This document shows, in pieces, positions 11,796 through 24,719 of a DNA stretch of 64,000 nucleotides (positions are counted from its first letter, which is position 1; each line of letters begins with the position of its first letter). A model generated the notes under the pieces. It worked only from the letters and a program-made list of their open reading frames with translations. It did no database searches and was not told the DNA's origin. The stretch lies in NCBI RefSeq assembly GCF_022682495.2, contig NC_071396.1, forward strand, positions 20,147,735 through 20,211,734. Direction: 5' to 3'. This DNA comes from Desmodus rotundus (taxonomy: Eukaryota; Chordata; Mammalia; Chiroptera; Phyllostomidae). A program made the translations under genes and the position numbers.

Positions 11796-12022
11796 GCCCT
11801 GAGTGGGCGGCTCAGTTGATTGGAGCATCATCCCGTACACCAAAAGGTTGGGTGTTCAATTCCCGGTCAGGGCACATACGTAGGTTGTGGGTTCGATTCC
11901 TAGTCAGGGTGTGCATGGGGGGCAACCAATTGATGTTTCTCATTCACATCAATGTTTGTCTCTCTCTGTCCCCCTGAAATCAATACACGTATTTTAAAAA
12001 ATTAAAAATAAGTAAACAAAAA
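11796..12022 (+). mobile_element. VES-type bat SINE
   Basis: tRNA-derived SINE in sense orientation. The head GCCCTGAGTGGGCGGCTCAG carries the A-box-like part. It is followed by two TTCGATTCC/TTCAATTCC B-box-like repeats about 38 bp apart. The body reads 'GATGTTTCTCATTCACATC' and 'GTCTCTCTCTGTCCCCC', then AAATCAATAC and an A-rich tail to about 12022. The double B-box region is typical of longer VES copies. A target duplication is not clear. Names are from memory of the bat family. Confidence 0.9.
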
Positions 12023-13585
12023 GCTCCCTGCCCCCCATCACTAGACTGGAAGCCCCTCATCCTCCTTCGTATTGAATTGGGGGCAAGAATGGGGAATCCA
12101 GTGAATCTACTCCCAGTGCCTTCCCATCTACAAAGCCTTAAGTCCAAGTCTCTAAAGGCCCCCCGTAAACTTGCCCCAACGCACTGTTTCGACCCTGGGC
12201 TCTTGCTATGTGGCTCGACCACCATGGTTGCCAAGGCTGTGTGACTTTGCCCACGTGCCTCGTCTGAGGTTCCCCAGGCTCCATGCATGCCTACTCCCTT
12301 TCTTATCCCTGTCGCTGTGGGGCAGCAAGTGTGTCTGTCTCTTCTTCACATGTGGAACCTGGAAATGACCAGCCAAAAGCAGGACAACAAAAGAAATGGA
12401 AACCTGACAGGCAGCAGGTCACCTCCCGAGCCTGCGCTGCCGTTGCCCCTCAGGGTGGTCCCTATGTGTTGACTGGATATGATGAAGAGCTTCGTAGCGT
12501 GTCCTCGGCAGAGGCCCGTCCCCACTCGGCTTGACTTCCGGGGGTGCTGCTCCTGTTTCCCCAGTAATGGTGAGCATTTAGGGCAAAGACAAGCCCTGGC
12601 CTGAGGAGCAGGCCCCCCAGAGGCACGTCGGCGCAGACCTCGCTGCTGCACGACTTCCTCGGGTTGGAAAAGAAACATATTCTCCCTGGGTTTTAAAGAT
12701 TCCTAGTGCACTTTTCTAATACAGTAGCTATTTCCATTATATTTTATTCTTGATTCATCATTTTTAAAGGTAGCCTTGTGGGTTTCAGGGCCGATAGGAA
12801 AGAAATAGGGCTGGGGGATGGTGACTGAGATTGCTCTAGGCGAGAGGCATGGCCGTAAATCTTGAAGTAAGATTATCTTGTGAGCTAAATGGTACCTGAA
12901 TTTCAGTCAAGTGAAAAGCTGGGCAATTGGCTGTGGTTTAAAATGGTCACTACGGTCTACTCCACGCGCCCAGAAGCAGGGGTTTTTTTTTTTTGCAATA
13001 ACATATGCAAATCGAAGTTCCATTGTTTTAGTCCGAAGAACCAAAGGCTGACGGGGTGACTCGTGCCCGAGCATCTGACGTGCTTGGCTGAGGTTATACA
13101 CCATTATTTACCACGGAATGCACACAAGTGAGAATAAGCCCAGCTGCGCAGGAACTACGGGTGTTAGAAAACAGACAGCAGAAACTCTAAAAACAGCGAA
13201 GGCTCAGTGGATTTTCAAATATTTTTTGGAGGTAGGGAGAAGATGTTGGGGGAAAGCAGAGGGAATGCTTCCTTGTGGTTGTTTTAATCATGCAGGGTCA
13301 ATGCCAAAGAGCAGAGGGCGGCCTTTTTGTCTCGTGCTTCCTGCAGGACTCCGTGTTCCTCCGTCCCTGCAGCGCAGCCTGACATGGTGTTCCGCCAGCT
13401 GCGTCGGCTCAGGAGGCCCGATGTCCGACTTCCTAGTCTGCACCCTGCAGAAAGTGGTGGTCACCCATCCACGTCACACGTTTCCTAGAGAAGAGGTTGC
13501 TGGTGAGGCCTGGTGGTGTTGGATGCATGCGTTCCTCCTTCTTACACTTCTCTTCAGAGGCCTGTAGGGGGGACCACGACAGAGA
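12023..13585. other. Unique sequence without recognised features
   Basis: Includes an AT-richer stretch around 12700-13020 with a T10 run at 12985-12994. No repeat or exon is supported; frames reach 149 codons without domain content. Confidence 0.4.
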
Positions 13586-13589
13586 CGTG

Positions 13590-13835
13590 CCGATCCTGGA
13601 CCAGCCTCAGGGCCTTTGCACAGGACGTGCCCTTCCTTTCCCTGGAATTCTCACTTCCCATCTTCCAGGTCTCGGCTTAAATGTCACCTCAGAAGGGCCT
13701 TCCGTGCCTCCGTGTTGAAAAGAGGTTTCCCCACCAATGTTCATTACAGCACTTGGCACAGTCAGTCATCGTTCCAGTTCCTTCTGTTACTCCCGCTCTT
13801 CCTACAAGGACAGGGACCCATGTGTCACAGCAGAA
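13590..13835 (+). mobile_element. L2 LINE fragment
   Basis: The text follows the sense L2 3' region: 'CTCAGGGCCTTTGCACAGG', then 'CTCGGCTTAAATGTCACCTC', then AGAAGGGCCTTCCGTG and a stretch resembling 'AGCACTTGGCACAGTCAG'. All are characteristic of the 3' untranslated part of mammalian L2 and strongly diverged. The open frames at 13616-13933 run through it and are not genes. Confidence 0.75.
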
Positions 13836-15315
13836 TGTATGTGGAATTAGTGTGGGCACATTTCCATAGTTACCACCCCTCTCGTGAGAGCCCTTCCTCT
13901 CCTGCGCTGCCAAGCCTTGGGGCTGTGGGCTGAGAGTCTTTGTGACTTCAGTGTATGTGTATAGAATCCTGGCCCCAAACCCAGATCTGCAGAATGGAAG
14001 AGAACTGGACTCAGTGTTGGGATGGCCTGCACAGAGGAGTCTTCTGTCCTGGAGTGCTCCAACCTGCGCCTCTGGAGTGAGACCGCATGGGCCCCATGCT
14101 GAGACCGAAGGGCACTCCTTGGATGTCGCAAGTGACTGAAGGCGACCCTAATATGCCTGGCGAGCTGGGGAGGACAGGCTGAGCCCGAGGGGAAGGCACT
14201 GTGTGGCCACAGGTGTTTCCCTCTGTCTCTGCCTCCCTCCTTCCCTGCGGCCAGGGCCACCCTCTGGGGCTGCCCAGGGCTTCCAGCCCAACCTGTAGCC
14301 GGCTCCTGTAAGGAGCTCTCAGCCTCGTGGATAGGGGCCTCCCTCCTGCACTCTTTTTGGTAAAACTTCGCCTGCAAAGGGAGGGTTGCTGGGAATGAGA
14401 CGGGCACTCCAAATGGGCTACAAAAACAGAAGGACAAACAAAAGATACCCAAGGCAGAAACGCTCCCCCAAACTGAGACCACGCACTGGGGAGCCAGGCC
14501 ACCATCTCAGATCCAGGCGCTGAGTGGGCCTTGAGCTGCAGGCTGCATGTCTAGCACCCATTGGTTGTTAAGGGCATGACCAGCGTTGGGTCTGATCGGC
14601 AAAACCTGGAGAACAGCCTCAGGCGTCGTCTCCAGACGCTCCCAGGTTTGGCGAAGTTGAAATTAGCGCCTCCTGATTGAGAAGAGCCAGAGCCTGGAAG
14701 AGAAGACGTTCTGTTGACCAATCAGTCTGCCCTCTTGCAGGGCTTCCCCTTGGGCCTCCGAAGCCCAGCCACCCTTTTCCTCCCCCTGACACAAGACTTT
14801 CTGTGTCCCTCCCTCAAGGTCCCAGTATCCTCTTGCCTCTCAGGCTCTTCCTAGCCCCCCGACACCCAGCAGTGTACCCAGACCCTCCCCAGACCAACCC
14901 TTTCCATTCCACCAGCAAAACACCCCAGTTCTAGGTCCTCTTTCCACTTGCCACTGAGCAGGAAGTGTGACCAGCACTTCCAGCCTCTCCTTCCTCTGCA
15001 ACCATAGTCAGGTAAAGACCGAAGCCACGGGACAACAGAGAGTCCCTGGAGGGACATCACTCACGCATGTACCCCTGGCATTGCTGTTGCATTTGTCCTC
15101 CCATCTCTGGGGTCTGTCACCTGATTCAGGCTTCAGTACAAGCAGCGGGTAACATTTGGGGCTATTCTAATCTGGGCTACCTCTGTCTCTGCATATAGAT
15201 TTTAAATTCTAATTCCTTTCTGTCAGAGCCCAGGCCTGACACGCTGGCTCAGTCTCAGGAATGACTGTTTGCACCAAGCAAGGGAAATAGGCCCGGAACA
15301 TACTTGGATGTTTGA
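13836..15315. other. Unique sequence without recognised features
   Basis: GC-rich, no repeat named with confidence. The 211- and 164-codon minus-strand frames (13847-14482, 14011-14505) overlap each other in different frames and their 3' part meets the L2 copy, which argues against either being real. Confidence 0.4.
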
Positions 15316-15319
15316 GTTG

Positions 15320-15540
15320 CAAGGACCTTTATAGAATCTAGATCTAGTTTGCCTCACCTCCTGGCCGAGAAAGCTGAGCTCAAAGAAGCATGATCACCTG
15401 CAACGGTGAACCATTTCAGTTCTTTAGGAAAAATATTTATTCAAGGTCTAATTTGCTTGCTGTGACAGGAATATAAAGACAGTAAGTCACGGACCTTGGT
15501 CTCTGGGAACTTGGGTTCGATGCAGGAGGGAGATAAGATG
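15320..15540. mobile_element. Possible MIR/L2 fragments
   Basis: 15330-15425 resembles the reverse-strand MIR segment around 'gaaactgagctcaaag'. 15430-15540 resembles a sense LINE2-type 'aatatttattcaaggtctaa ... tctctgggaacttg' segment. Similarity is weak and recalled, so both are tentative. Confidence 0.35.
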
Positions 15541-16300
15541 TGAATGACTCAATAGCCACATGTGATGGGAAGCTGGGGGCACCACTGACATGCTAACTGA
15601 ACTGTACCCAAGTGCTGAAAATGAATGGGGTGAACTTCAAACGCCGCGAGTGGCTGGAGGGAGACAGCTGAGGGCAGGTGGCCGTACAGAGGGTGCTCCT
15701 GGTAGGTTTGTGCCAAAGCTCCATGGTGAGACCCACCCCACACCTTGCTCTTCAAGGTTGCTGAAGGCTCGTGGACCTGAGGTGGCCTCATGTAGGTGAC
15801 AGTGCCCTATGTGTTTTGTCACGGTTAGTGATGAGGCCTGGAGGGAAGTTAAAAGTACAAAGGGGCCAAATTGCCGCCTTGGGACCTTGCAGCTCAGCCT
15901 GACTCTAAAGAAGACAGTCATTTAGAAGAGAGAAAAGGAAACCATCTTTTAAAAAACATATCCTCTCTTTCCACCAAGTACTTATTATTTTTCAATCGTA
16001 AGTTGGGTTTTTCTCCTCATCTTATTCATATTAAATTAATGCTTGCAAAATTCTCCAGGTCAATAAAAATAACCTTTAAAGGCACAGCCAGGCTCTCGGG
16101 AGTGAGGACCGCTGGGCACCCAGCGTTTCCTAAGGACTGGCCAGGAGGATGTGAGAGAAAAAGACGTCGGTGACAGGCAGGGCTGGGCTCACCGGTGACT
16201 CACTCCGCCCGCGCTTTCACAGAGCTGGCTGTCTAAGGAAGTGAAGATTTTCACGCCTGAAACATGCAGAGAAAACTGAGTCCTAAGTGCAAGACAGCAT
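15541..16300. other. Unique sequence without recognised features
   Basis: Nothing beyond chance open frames; AT-rich 15930-16080. Confidence 0.4.
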
Positions 16301-16304
16301 GGTG

Positions 16305-16366
16305 TGCATCACACAGACACACATGCACACATGTGCTCATGCAAAGACACACATGCACGTGCACAG
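16305..16366. repeat. Interrupted (CA)n repeat
   Basis: ACACATGCACACATG-type units repeated irregularly; length-variable simple sequence. Confidence 0.65.
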
Positions 16367-16479
16367 CTCCGAGAGCAGGCCTGTGGTTTGTTGCCCGCCA
16401 GCTCCACCCCCTGCCCAGCGTCTCATCCATCTGAAAGTTTTCTCTCTGCCTCAGGAGGTGAAGGCTCATGACTCTGAAG

Positions 16480-17600
16480 GCTGCCCTGTCTCCTGACCCC
16501 TCCCCTGTCCCTCCTCTGACACCTCCAGCTTCCTGTGATCATCTCTCTACTCTGAACCTTCAATCCTATGTCCTCGTTGGCTCCTTTCCCAGGTCCTTCA
16601 CACATGCCAAAGACCCCCTACTCTAAAAAACCTTCTTCCCAACCAGTGCTCCTTCCCATGCCTTCCCTTCACTCTCCCGCCCATCTTCCTGTTTGAAGGA
16701 GACACTCGCTGGCTCCACCCTCTGCCTTCCACGGCTCCTCCCACACCCACTGAATGGCTCTCCCATGCTCTCGGGGTGTCGGTGAGCTCCACATTTAGTC
16801 CGGGACCTGCCACTCACTTTCTGTGGGGGATCCCTTTCTCCCCCTGGCTGGTGGCTCCCAGAAGCAGGTCTCCAGTCCAGACTCAAATCTTGGGGTCCAG
16901 AGACTGTATTTCCCCCTGCCTACCTGGCCACACATCTGCCTGGCCATCCTGGAAACCTAAAACTCAGCGTGCCCACTGGACCCATCACCTTCGTCCCGGA
17001 GCCACCTATCCCCAATGGGTGTGGTGGTTTATGTCATTGTCTCGCATCCGCCAGGCCGTCTCCAAGCCAGAACCTTGGGGTCATTGCGATGCCTCCGTCT
17101 CCATCATGTCTTGTGTCCAGATGCTCCCTAATCAGCTCCTACATCTGGTCCCTCTTGGCATTCTCCCCCTGACCCTGTCCGTCCAGCTGACCCGCCACAC
17201 ACTCGGTCCTCGCTGCCCCCAAAGCTGCGAATGGCCGCTACTTCTGGCATGAACCCCTTTTCATTGTTCTCAGAGCTCTGCTTCCTGATTCCTGCCCTGT
17301 GGCCCTTCTTCACTCCCCCCTGCGGGCCACTCTGGCTGCACGGGTTTTAGATATCCGTGTGATCTTCCACAGCGATTCTCCACCTGGCTTACGCCTCTAG
17401 TTGTAGGTATGAAGGCACACCCAGGGTCTCTGGGAAAACATCCTAGTCTGCTTCTACTCCTGTGAACCCCAGCCAGGTGCAGGCTCCCACCTCTGCTTCC
17501 ACAGCCGTGATGTGACTTATATGCCTGTTTCTTCCAATGGACTTTGAGTTCCATGAGGACAAGGGCTAACATTATCTACTTGCCTTCGAATCCCATTGCA
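16480..17600 (+). mobile_element. Degraded L2-type LINE fragment
   Basis: The stretch keeps the texture and landmarks of sense L2 coding and 3' sequence: 'CCTTGGGGTCATTGCGATGC' and ATGCTCCCTAATCAGCTCC in the body, then 'TTTGAGTTCCATGAGGACAA' with GGGCTAACATTATC near the 3' end. Divergence is very high and it may be two or more fragments. The 158-codon plus frame at 16776-17252 lies inside and has no intact reverse-transcriptase motif. Confidence 0.55.
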
Positions 17601-20600
17601 GGCACAGTACGGAATTATGAAAATGGAAAGAGTGTGGTAGAGACAGGAGAAGTTCAGGAATGACTCAAGGCAAATGCACGGCCCGTAGGAATACAGAGGG
17701 AGGCGGGCTAAGTGGCCTGAGTCAGTGCAGGAAGCTGGATCCCACGCTGAACAGACATTGTAATTATGCCAAATGCCCTAAAAACAGGAAAGTGCTGGCT
17801 ACTCTGATGAGGCCTTTTAATGCCTCCCAGTGCCCTGAATTCTCCACAGATTCTGTTGGCCTTTTTTTCATCCAGCCGGGATGCCTACTGTCTGTAACAC
17901 CAGGAAGAGCTGTCCAGAATGTTATGAGAAGCGTGGTCCAGCCAAAATGAAGTCATGGGCCCACAGTCCTCCCTGTGTGCTGGGGCCGGGAGTTTGGGAG
18001 GCCCTCTGCCCTGTTTACTTGGACCACAGGGGCCCTGGAGCTCTGCTTGGCCCAGAGCAGCTCCGGAATCGCGAGAGCTCATCGCCGCCCTAAGCACATA
18101 CGCAGGCAGTGTTTGATCCCGACTTCTCCCTGGAGCCAACTCTCCAGCCAACTGCAAACAGCCCTGTGTAATCCTGGCTGATGCTCAGGGGCCTTGTTAG
18201 GTTTTTCCAAAGAAGTGTCCTGGGCCTTCTCATTGGTTCCTTCCTTTATTGTTTCCTGTCACGCTATCATGTGATCGGAATACTGCTGTCCTTAAGGCTG
18301 TGTCCCTTTGGTACCATGAGCTCAAGTTCTGTTCCCTTTCCTCCCGGCCTCACCCCTCTCCAACTCCTTGGCTGAGAGATCGCTGGGCTGCCCTGCAGCG
18401 TCAGCCTGGACCGTGGTTTTCCTGAAGGTCCTCCTCTACTCTGTTCATCAGAGGCACAAAGAGTTGGGTGTGCCATTCCTGGACCCGTTTCAGTCCTGAG
18501 AAGGGCCCCGTTTGGAGCCGGCTCCCCCAGAAGGAAAACCAGTCCGTGAGAAGGAGCTGGATGGCTCTAGCAGTCTCCTCAGATCAGGCTTGGCAGCCTG
18601 GCCCCTCTGCTCCCGCGTCTCCAGTCCCTTCTTCCTTTGGGCCACTCACTCTGCCTTCACTGCCTCCTGGCTGCTGCAGGCACCAGGCATCCTGGAGGAG
18701 CTGCTAGAGGCAACTTCCTGTGCATCGCGAGGCCATGAGGGCAGACACACTTGGCCAACCACACCATGGTGCCCGAGGGAAAGCGTGTCTCGCCCCTTGG
18801 CCCTCTTCAGCATGGGCTTGTCCCTTCAAAGGCGTTACTGACTCATGAAGCTGGCCACAGATATTTATAGCCCAGGCAAGCCCATGTGGCTCAACGGTCC
18901 TATTCCTGGTCAGCTCGTAAGCTATCACAAATCCCGCTCTGGTTTCCTTGGTTCCTGGAAAACTTTGGTGAACTCTGTGCAAAACTAATTTGGGCAAATA
19001 GTAAAATATTAGTATGTATGTTCTGACTTAGAAAACCAAAAATCCAAGTCATAATATGGTCACGCACCCTTTGGGGTTTCCAAACCTAGAAGAAGGCCTT
19101 GGAGCTGCAGGAATATGTGAAAACCAAACAAATAAAAGACACAATGGAACAAACACACGAGTAAAGGGAAACATTCTAAGATTCTAGAAAGCCTCTGTCT
19201 CTCTGTACGGGTGCACATCTGTGGCAACACCTTCTCGTCCTGCCCGGTGTGCCTAGTCTGCAGCAGTAGGTGATGATGGATGGAGGGACAGGCTCGAGGA
19301 GAAAGCCATGCAGGACCACTCTGCTCACAGCCGGGCATCGTGCGGTGAAGAGGAGCCTCAGTTTACCACACCCATTGAACTTGCTATACAATGGCCTGGA
19401 ATTTGTGCCATTCCTGTTGGTAGAACCATCAACCAGCACCTTGGGTGTATCACGGGATACACCAATCTCTTGCAAATGTTTCCAGGTGTAATGTCATTTA
19501 CTAATTGGCAGTGGGCTTGCTGATATTTTTAAACCATCCCAGGCCTGGTCACCTTGGACAATGCTCACTCCTTTGCAGCCATGGGGCTGCAGGGCCCCTC
19601 CTGACCCCTCTGCTCCACCCCCGGGCTGAAGTATCATTCTCCTTTCCAGGTTGGTGCTGCCCAGACGACCCTTTACCCTCTTGCTTCCATCTGCGCTGCC
19701 TTCTACCTTGCAGCCCTGTGACAGGGGCCTCCGCTGAGGACAAGTTTCATGTCATTGTTCCGTGGCTGGGCCTGGAAATCTTGACAAAGCACCTCCTACA
19801 AACCACTGGGAGGGAGGGCGAAAACAACAATAATAAATAATGCCTCTGAGTCACCCATTCACCTCTGCGGATTCCGCCTCCGTGTCAGCTGTCACATGTT
19901 CGCGGTGTCACCTCAACCCCCGAAGGGCCCCAAGCCCTTTGCAGATTCCGTCCCCCGCGGCAGTGCTGGTGGACACGCCTCTTTTAGGGCCCATCTGTCC
20001 TGCTCCATGTGGCGGGGCCTGTTTCTCTCAGAACTTCTCTGGGTGGAGTCGGCTTTATTCTCCATACCGTTTGCCCAGAAAGTTCCTAAATCTTCTGCTT
20101 CCTTTGGTCTTTGCTGCAAACCACAGCGTCTTCTGCTTGGTGATGCACTGCTCCGCCAGCTGCTCTTTGGTCACCCTCAGCACTCTGGGTTTCCAGTCTC
20201 TGGGTTGGGTTTGTCTTGGGAAACACCCACCCACCAGGGCCATAGGGCTCAGCGCACAGAGGGTGTCTGCGGAGCTGAATGTGCGAAGTCTTGGGCCCGC
20301 GCCCTTGTTCTTGCTTTGTTAGACCATCAAGGCTGACCGTGTCCTTCTTCTCCCTCCGTGACCCTGCCCTGGGCAGCCGTGGCGATAAGTACACACCAGT
20401 GACTCACCTATAACTCACCAGTGGCAAAGACTTCCTCTCATGTTTAGTGAGCTGAGCTCACGGGCCAAACCGGACAGAGACGGCATTGGCAGCTCCCGGT
20501 CACAACCACCACTCCATCCCAGAGTAGTTTCATCACTTAGCTTCCGAACTTTCTCTAGCCCCCAAGTCTATCCTGCAGCATCAATGGGGACGGGAGTAGG

Positions 20601-22155
20601 AATGCCACTCCTCCACCTCTGGGGTCTGAGGTCCCCAAGGCATTTCTTCTCTCAGTCTATTCGTTGCGCATCCCACAGCACATTTGGTCACCGAGCATGA
20701 GCCTGGCCCCGGGTCAGGCCCGAGGCTCCCGTCCAGGTTAAGAGCGTTGCCCCTGGGAGCCTACAGTGCTGGGAGGGGCAGATGTGCCTGAGGGTAAGTC
20801 ACGGAGTCCAAGTAAAGCATGATGGTCCCTGAGGAGGAGGGCGGGAAAGTCGCCACAAAGGTGCTGACCTTTGATGTGGGTTTCAAAGCACCTCTAGCAG
20901 TCGATGTGACAGTTTAAGTGACTAGCAGTTTAAGCGACAGTCCAGCTCGAAGCAAGTGGGAAGAGCAGGAGCCCTGAGTGATCTGACGCAGGCAGGGCAC
21001 GGCACGGAGCTCAGTGTGTCTAGCTCGCTTAGGATGGGCCTGGCTGGCAATGAGGGAGTAGGAGACCAGCAGTAGGTTCCTATGAGCATCACAGTTACCG
21101 GGATGAGCCAGCGGCAAGACGCTTCCCATGGATGGTGGCTGCAGGTGACAGTCACACAGATAGAGGTCAGCTCCTTCTTCCTCTGCTTGTCCCCTTTTCT
21201 CAGGCCTCTCCGAACACCCTATTAGAGGGTGTGTTTCACAGAGTACGTGTGTGTGCAAAATGCCCCTGCTCTGTTCCCATTCCCGTGGCTCTTTGACACT
21301 GTGGGCAAGAGAGTCAGTCTTGCCTTCTGCCCGCCTGTCTTTCTGAGTGAACGAGGGTATGTGAACTGCAAACAGAGCTCACGTTCTGCCTCAGAGATTT
21401 CTTCTTTGTTCCCCACCCTCGTTGCCAAGCTGACCTCTCAGCTGATGTTTAATGTATCTGAGGTAATGAGAGAGGGGGGCAGCCTTGCATAATTGGAGTC
21501 TGAAGGTAAGCCAAAAGCTTGGTGTGGCCAAATTCCTACATTCTTTCCCACCAAGTCTTTCTGATCGTGTTCCTAACAAGTAACAAACGGACGGATCTGA
21601 ATGTCACCCGCTGTCCACGCGGTGTGCCTGACCTTGCAGAACTGGCTGGGACTGCGCATCACAGCGCACCGGAGCCTACTTCCAGGGCCCTGAAGACGTG
21701 GACATCTTGTGCTGGGAGGGCCGTCTCAACAAGTCCCAGTAAATCAAAGCGTGTACTACTCACACATCTGCTGACACTGGGAAACACACCCTCATTCTAC
21801 AGGCAACTTCTGACGGGATCACAGATGAATACATGAGTGAATGAGTGAGTGAGTGATTTCTAATCCCCCAACAAATGAAATTTCTGGACAATTCATCCCA
21901 GGTGAGAGACAACGAGTACGCAGATTTCTGCGACGATGCGGGAACCCTCTACTCTCAATGTTCCTTCTGTTTGCTACATAATAATCGAAGGCCCAGACAG
22001 ACTCCAGTAGGTGAGATGCTTTGGAAGGTTAACCAAAACCAAGCTGAAATGTACCAGGGATAACGTATGAGTTTACGCACTTAGGTTTTTATTTTTAGTA
22101 CTTTCCCAAGTAGAGAAGTGCAGGATGGGAAAAATAAGCTGTAGAGTCACAGAGT
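17601..22155. other. Long unique stretch, a few possible L2/MIR remnants
   Basis: Mostly unassigned GC-rich sequence. 20690-20890 has a weak sense L2 flavour ('GGGAGGGGCAGATGTG'). The largest frames (160 codons at 19840-20322, 146 at 19896-20336) overlap each other and carry no domain. No exon or RNA gene could be supported. Confidence 0.4.
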
Positions 22156-22159
22156 GAAA

Positions 22160-22300
22160 GTGAATTAAACAGTCCATTCAGTTTACCCGTAAGGAAAATT
22201 AAGCCCAGTGAGCTTCAAAGACTTGCCTAAGTCTTAGTGAAAGATTGTTTTTTCAGAACCAAAATCCAGTCAAAGAATCTTACATTTAAAAGAGGGTTTT
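22160..22300 (-). mobile_element. MIR fragment (antisense)
   Basis: 'GTAAGGAAAATTAAGCCCAG' followed by AAAGACTTGCCTAAGTC corresponds to the reverse complement of the MIR core ('aggaaactgaggcccagag ... gacttgcccaaggtcac'). Old and short. Confidence 0.5.
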
Positions 22301-24285
22301 TTCCTGCAGAGAAACCTCACAGGAGCTCGTTGAAAGAGGCTCAGTGGGAACTTGTGAGAACTAGCAGTCGTTGTGAATTTCTATGACTCAGTTTCCATGG
22401 GGTCTTATGGACCCTTCTGTCTGGAACCTTCTCCATGCCCTCCACAGATTGGCTCCCTGGTCTCTCCTAATCATCCCGAAGGGCTGAGCTGCCTCTTCGT
22501 CTCCGTGACCTTCCAGGCAGCCTCCTCACAGACAGCTGCCCTGGGCAGGGGTCTCCCTGGCCCAGCTTAGGTCAGAGGCCCCCCTCTGGATGCCTGACAG
22601 GAGTAGAGGGCGGGGTTCTCCCTTATGGAGCTGACAGAGGATGAGACTCTAGGGGAGGCTGGTTGGAAGGATGCGACTGGACAGTCTAATGCCCCCAGAT
22701 GACACAACGGCCTGGAAGATGACTGGAAGGGTTGGGTGGGCTCTAACATGAGTGCAGTTACAGTGAGGCACACTGTGAAGGCGAATGAATGCCTTCCTAA
22801 GCAGGAGAGATGCTCCAGAGGCGAAGGCCTTCCTAAGCAGGAAAGGATGTGAGGCGTACCTCCCCTCCTCCTTGGTTAGGTACCGCCCAAAGGTTCAGGG
22901 CCGCACATCTTAAGACTAGCCCAGAAGAAAGATACAGGGATGGTGAAGGGATTCAAAATGATGTCACAGGAGAAATGATTGAAAGGACCTGGATATTTAG
23001 CCTGGAGAAAGAAAAATCCAGAAGATGCAGCGATTCTTTGGTCCTATGATCTGAGGAGCTGGCTTCATTTTTCAAAGGAGCCCACGTGTGCATGTAGCTG
23101 CCAAGTGCTGGTAGCCGTAGGAAAACATTACTAGGAGTAGTCTCTGGCTTAAAAATGGGGCCAACACTCTCCCCAGCCGAGCCTTTGGAAACAGACTGCC
23201 CTGTCACGTTCCGGAAGAGATGGCATGGTCACGCGCACGGGAAGCTGAGGCGCCGACACATGAATTCGGAGATTTCTGAGGTCACCTGCAGTCGGGAACT
23301 CTGCAGGTGCACCTGGTTGGCTGCACTGATTGCTGTCCCAGGAGCGGAGGCCACGGTGTGCAGCCAGTTGGATCAGAGGTGTCAGATGCCAAGTGGCTGC
23401 TCCCCTGGGGACAGCAGGTTGCCCTGACCTCCCACGGTGCCCCCTGCTATTCTGGGCCCTCTCGAGCCTGCTTGATTCAAGCCTCCTTCAGCTGAGACGC
23501 TCTGGATGACTCGAACCACCATCTGCGGGGGCGGCCAGTGGGGCTGCAGTTTGCCCACTGAATGCCAAGGATGTGAAATCAGCTTTGAGAGGACTGCTTT
23601 CAACATAGCTCATTTGGTTGCTCAATTGGTTGCAAAATCCTAAGAAGCTTGTTCAAGTAGCCTGGAGTTTAGAAAGAATCCAGGAAGCGGGTAAAGGTAT
23701 GCATTAAGGACAGAAGGGGTTCTGTCGAAACGCAAGAAAAGCTGAGCTAGGAAAGGCAGGACCTGAAGACAGTGAGGTGACCTCAGGGCCTTTACCTGAG
23801 CACCCAACACTGTCCACGAGACGGGCTCTGCTCCTCGGGGTCACTTTCCCTTCCCCGTGTCTCGTCATTCACAGTCCTCGAGAGGTGCTGCCTGCTGGCT
23901 GGTCACTCCGTGGTCGGGCTGAATCCCTTATCCATCGCTGGACTAATAAACGTGGCCTGCAGGCCCGACGATGCAGGGGCTGGTCTCAGAGCCCGTCAAG
24001 CCAGAAAGAGAAGCTGAACCGGGGAGAAGGGCACCAGAGCATCCAACACAGAGATAAGCGAGGTCCCGTGGGACCCACACAATGTGCAGTGCCCCCCCTT
24101 GGGGTCGCTGGTACTTGTGCTGTTTTAACTCCGTTCCCTCCTCCCCTGTGCCTTTCTCCATGTATCTGCATTCATATTTCTTCCCACTGAATCAACAGTC
24201 TCCCACGCGCTCGGTTGTTGTACCTGCGAGGCCGGGACCTGTGTGTAGTCTCAGAGTTCAGGCAAAGAGACTGGGCGTCTGGTTT
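22301..24285. other. Unique sequence without genes
   Basis: A weak L2-like stretch at 22395-22560. Otherwise unassigned. Frames reach 137 codons (23777-24190) without domains. Confidence 0.4.
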
Positions 24286-24294
24286 TGATTACTC

Positions 24295-24435
24295 ATTCTA
24301 ATTAGTTCACATAACAAATACTTATTGAGTGCTTAATTGTGAGCATAGCTCTGTACAGGAGGTGTAATATGTGGCTGTACCCTCAGGCAGCTTGCAGTCC
24401 TCCTGGGGACCCAGACACAGGCCCGTAAGCAGGTA
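24295..24435 (+). mobile_element. L2-type 3' fragment
   Basis: 'ACTTATTGAGTGCTTAATTG', then AGCATAGCTCTGTACAGG, then GGCAGCTTGCAGTCCTCCTG follow the sense 'tattgagtgcctactatgtg ... ggagcttacattctagtgg' landmark series of L2 3' ends. Confidence 0.6.
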
Positions 24436-24646
24436 AATAGAGCCAAGGGCGAGGTCTGTCATCTTGGAGCTACGCGGGTCTGACCAGCTTGTGCCGAAAG
24501 GACCTGGGTCCAGCTCGGTCAGCTACCACGCCGGCAACGACAGAGTCAGAATCTCCCTGCAGCTGTAAGTACAGAAACGGTGGCGTCTTCCGCAACCCTC
24601 CTGCTGAGTTCCACCAATCAGCATGCAGAATGAAGGCGGTGGGCCG

Positions 24647-24671
24647 CCCCCCCCCCCCCCCCCCCCCCCCC
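24647..24671. repeat. C25 homopolymer
   Basis: Twenty-five consecutive C. Long C/G homopolymers are rare in mammals and prone to polymerase slippage and assembly-length error. The exact length should not be trusted. Confidence 0.85.
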
Positions 24672-24719
24672 GCAGCGTTCACGCCCAATCTGAGTGGTGA
24701 TAGATTTTCTCTTAGCACT

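Noticed and set aside
11796..12022. Target duplication for the VES at 11.8 kb
   Set aside because: AAAAAG occurs on both sides but the following bases disagree, so it is A-tail chance.
13847..14505. 211- and 164-codon overlapping minus frames
   Set aside because: Two frames over the same DNA, neither with a domain; the end of the first approaches an L2 fragment.
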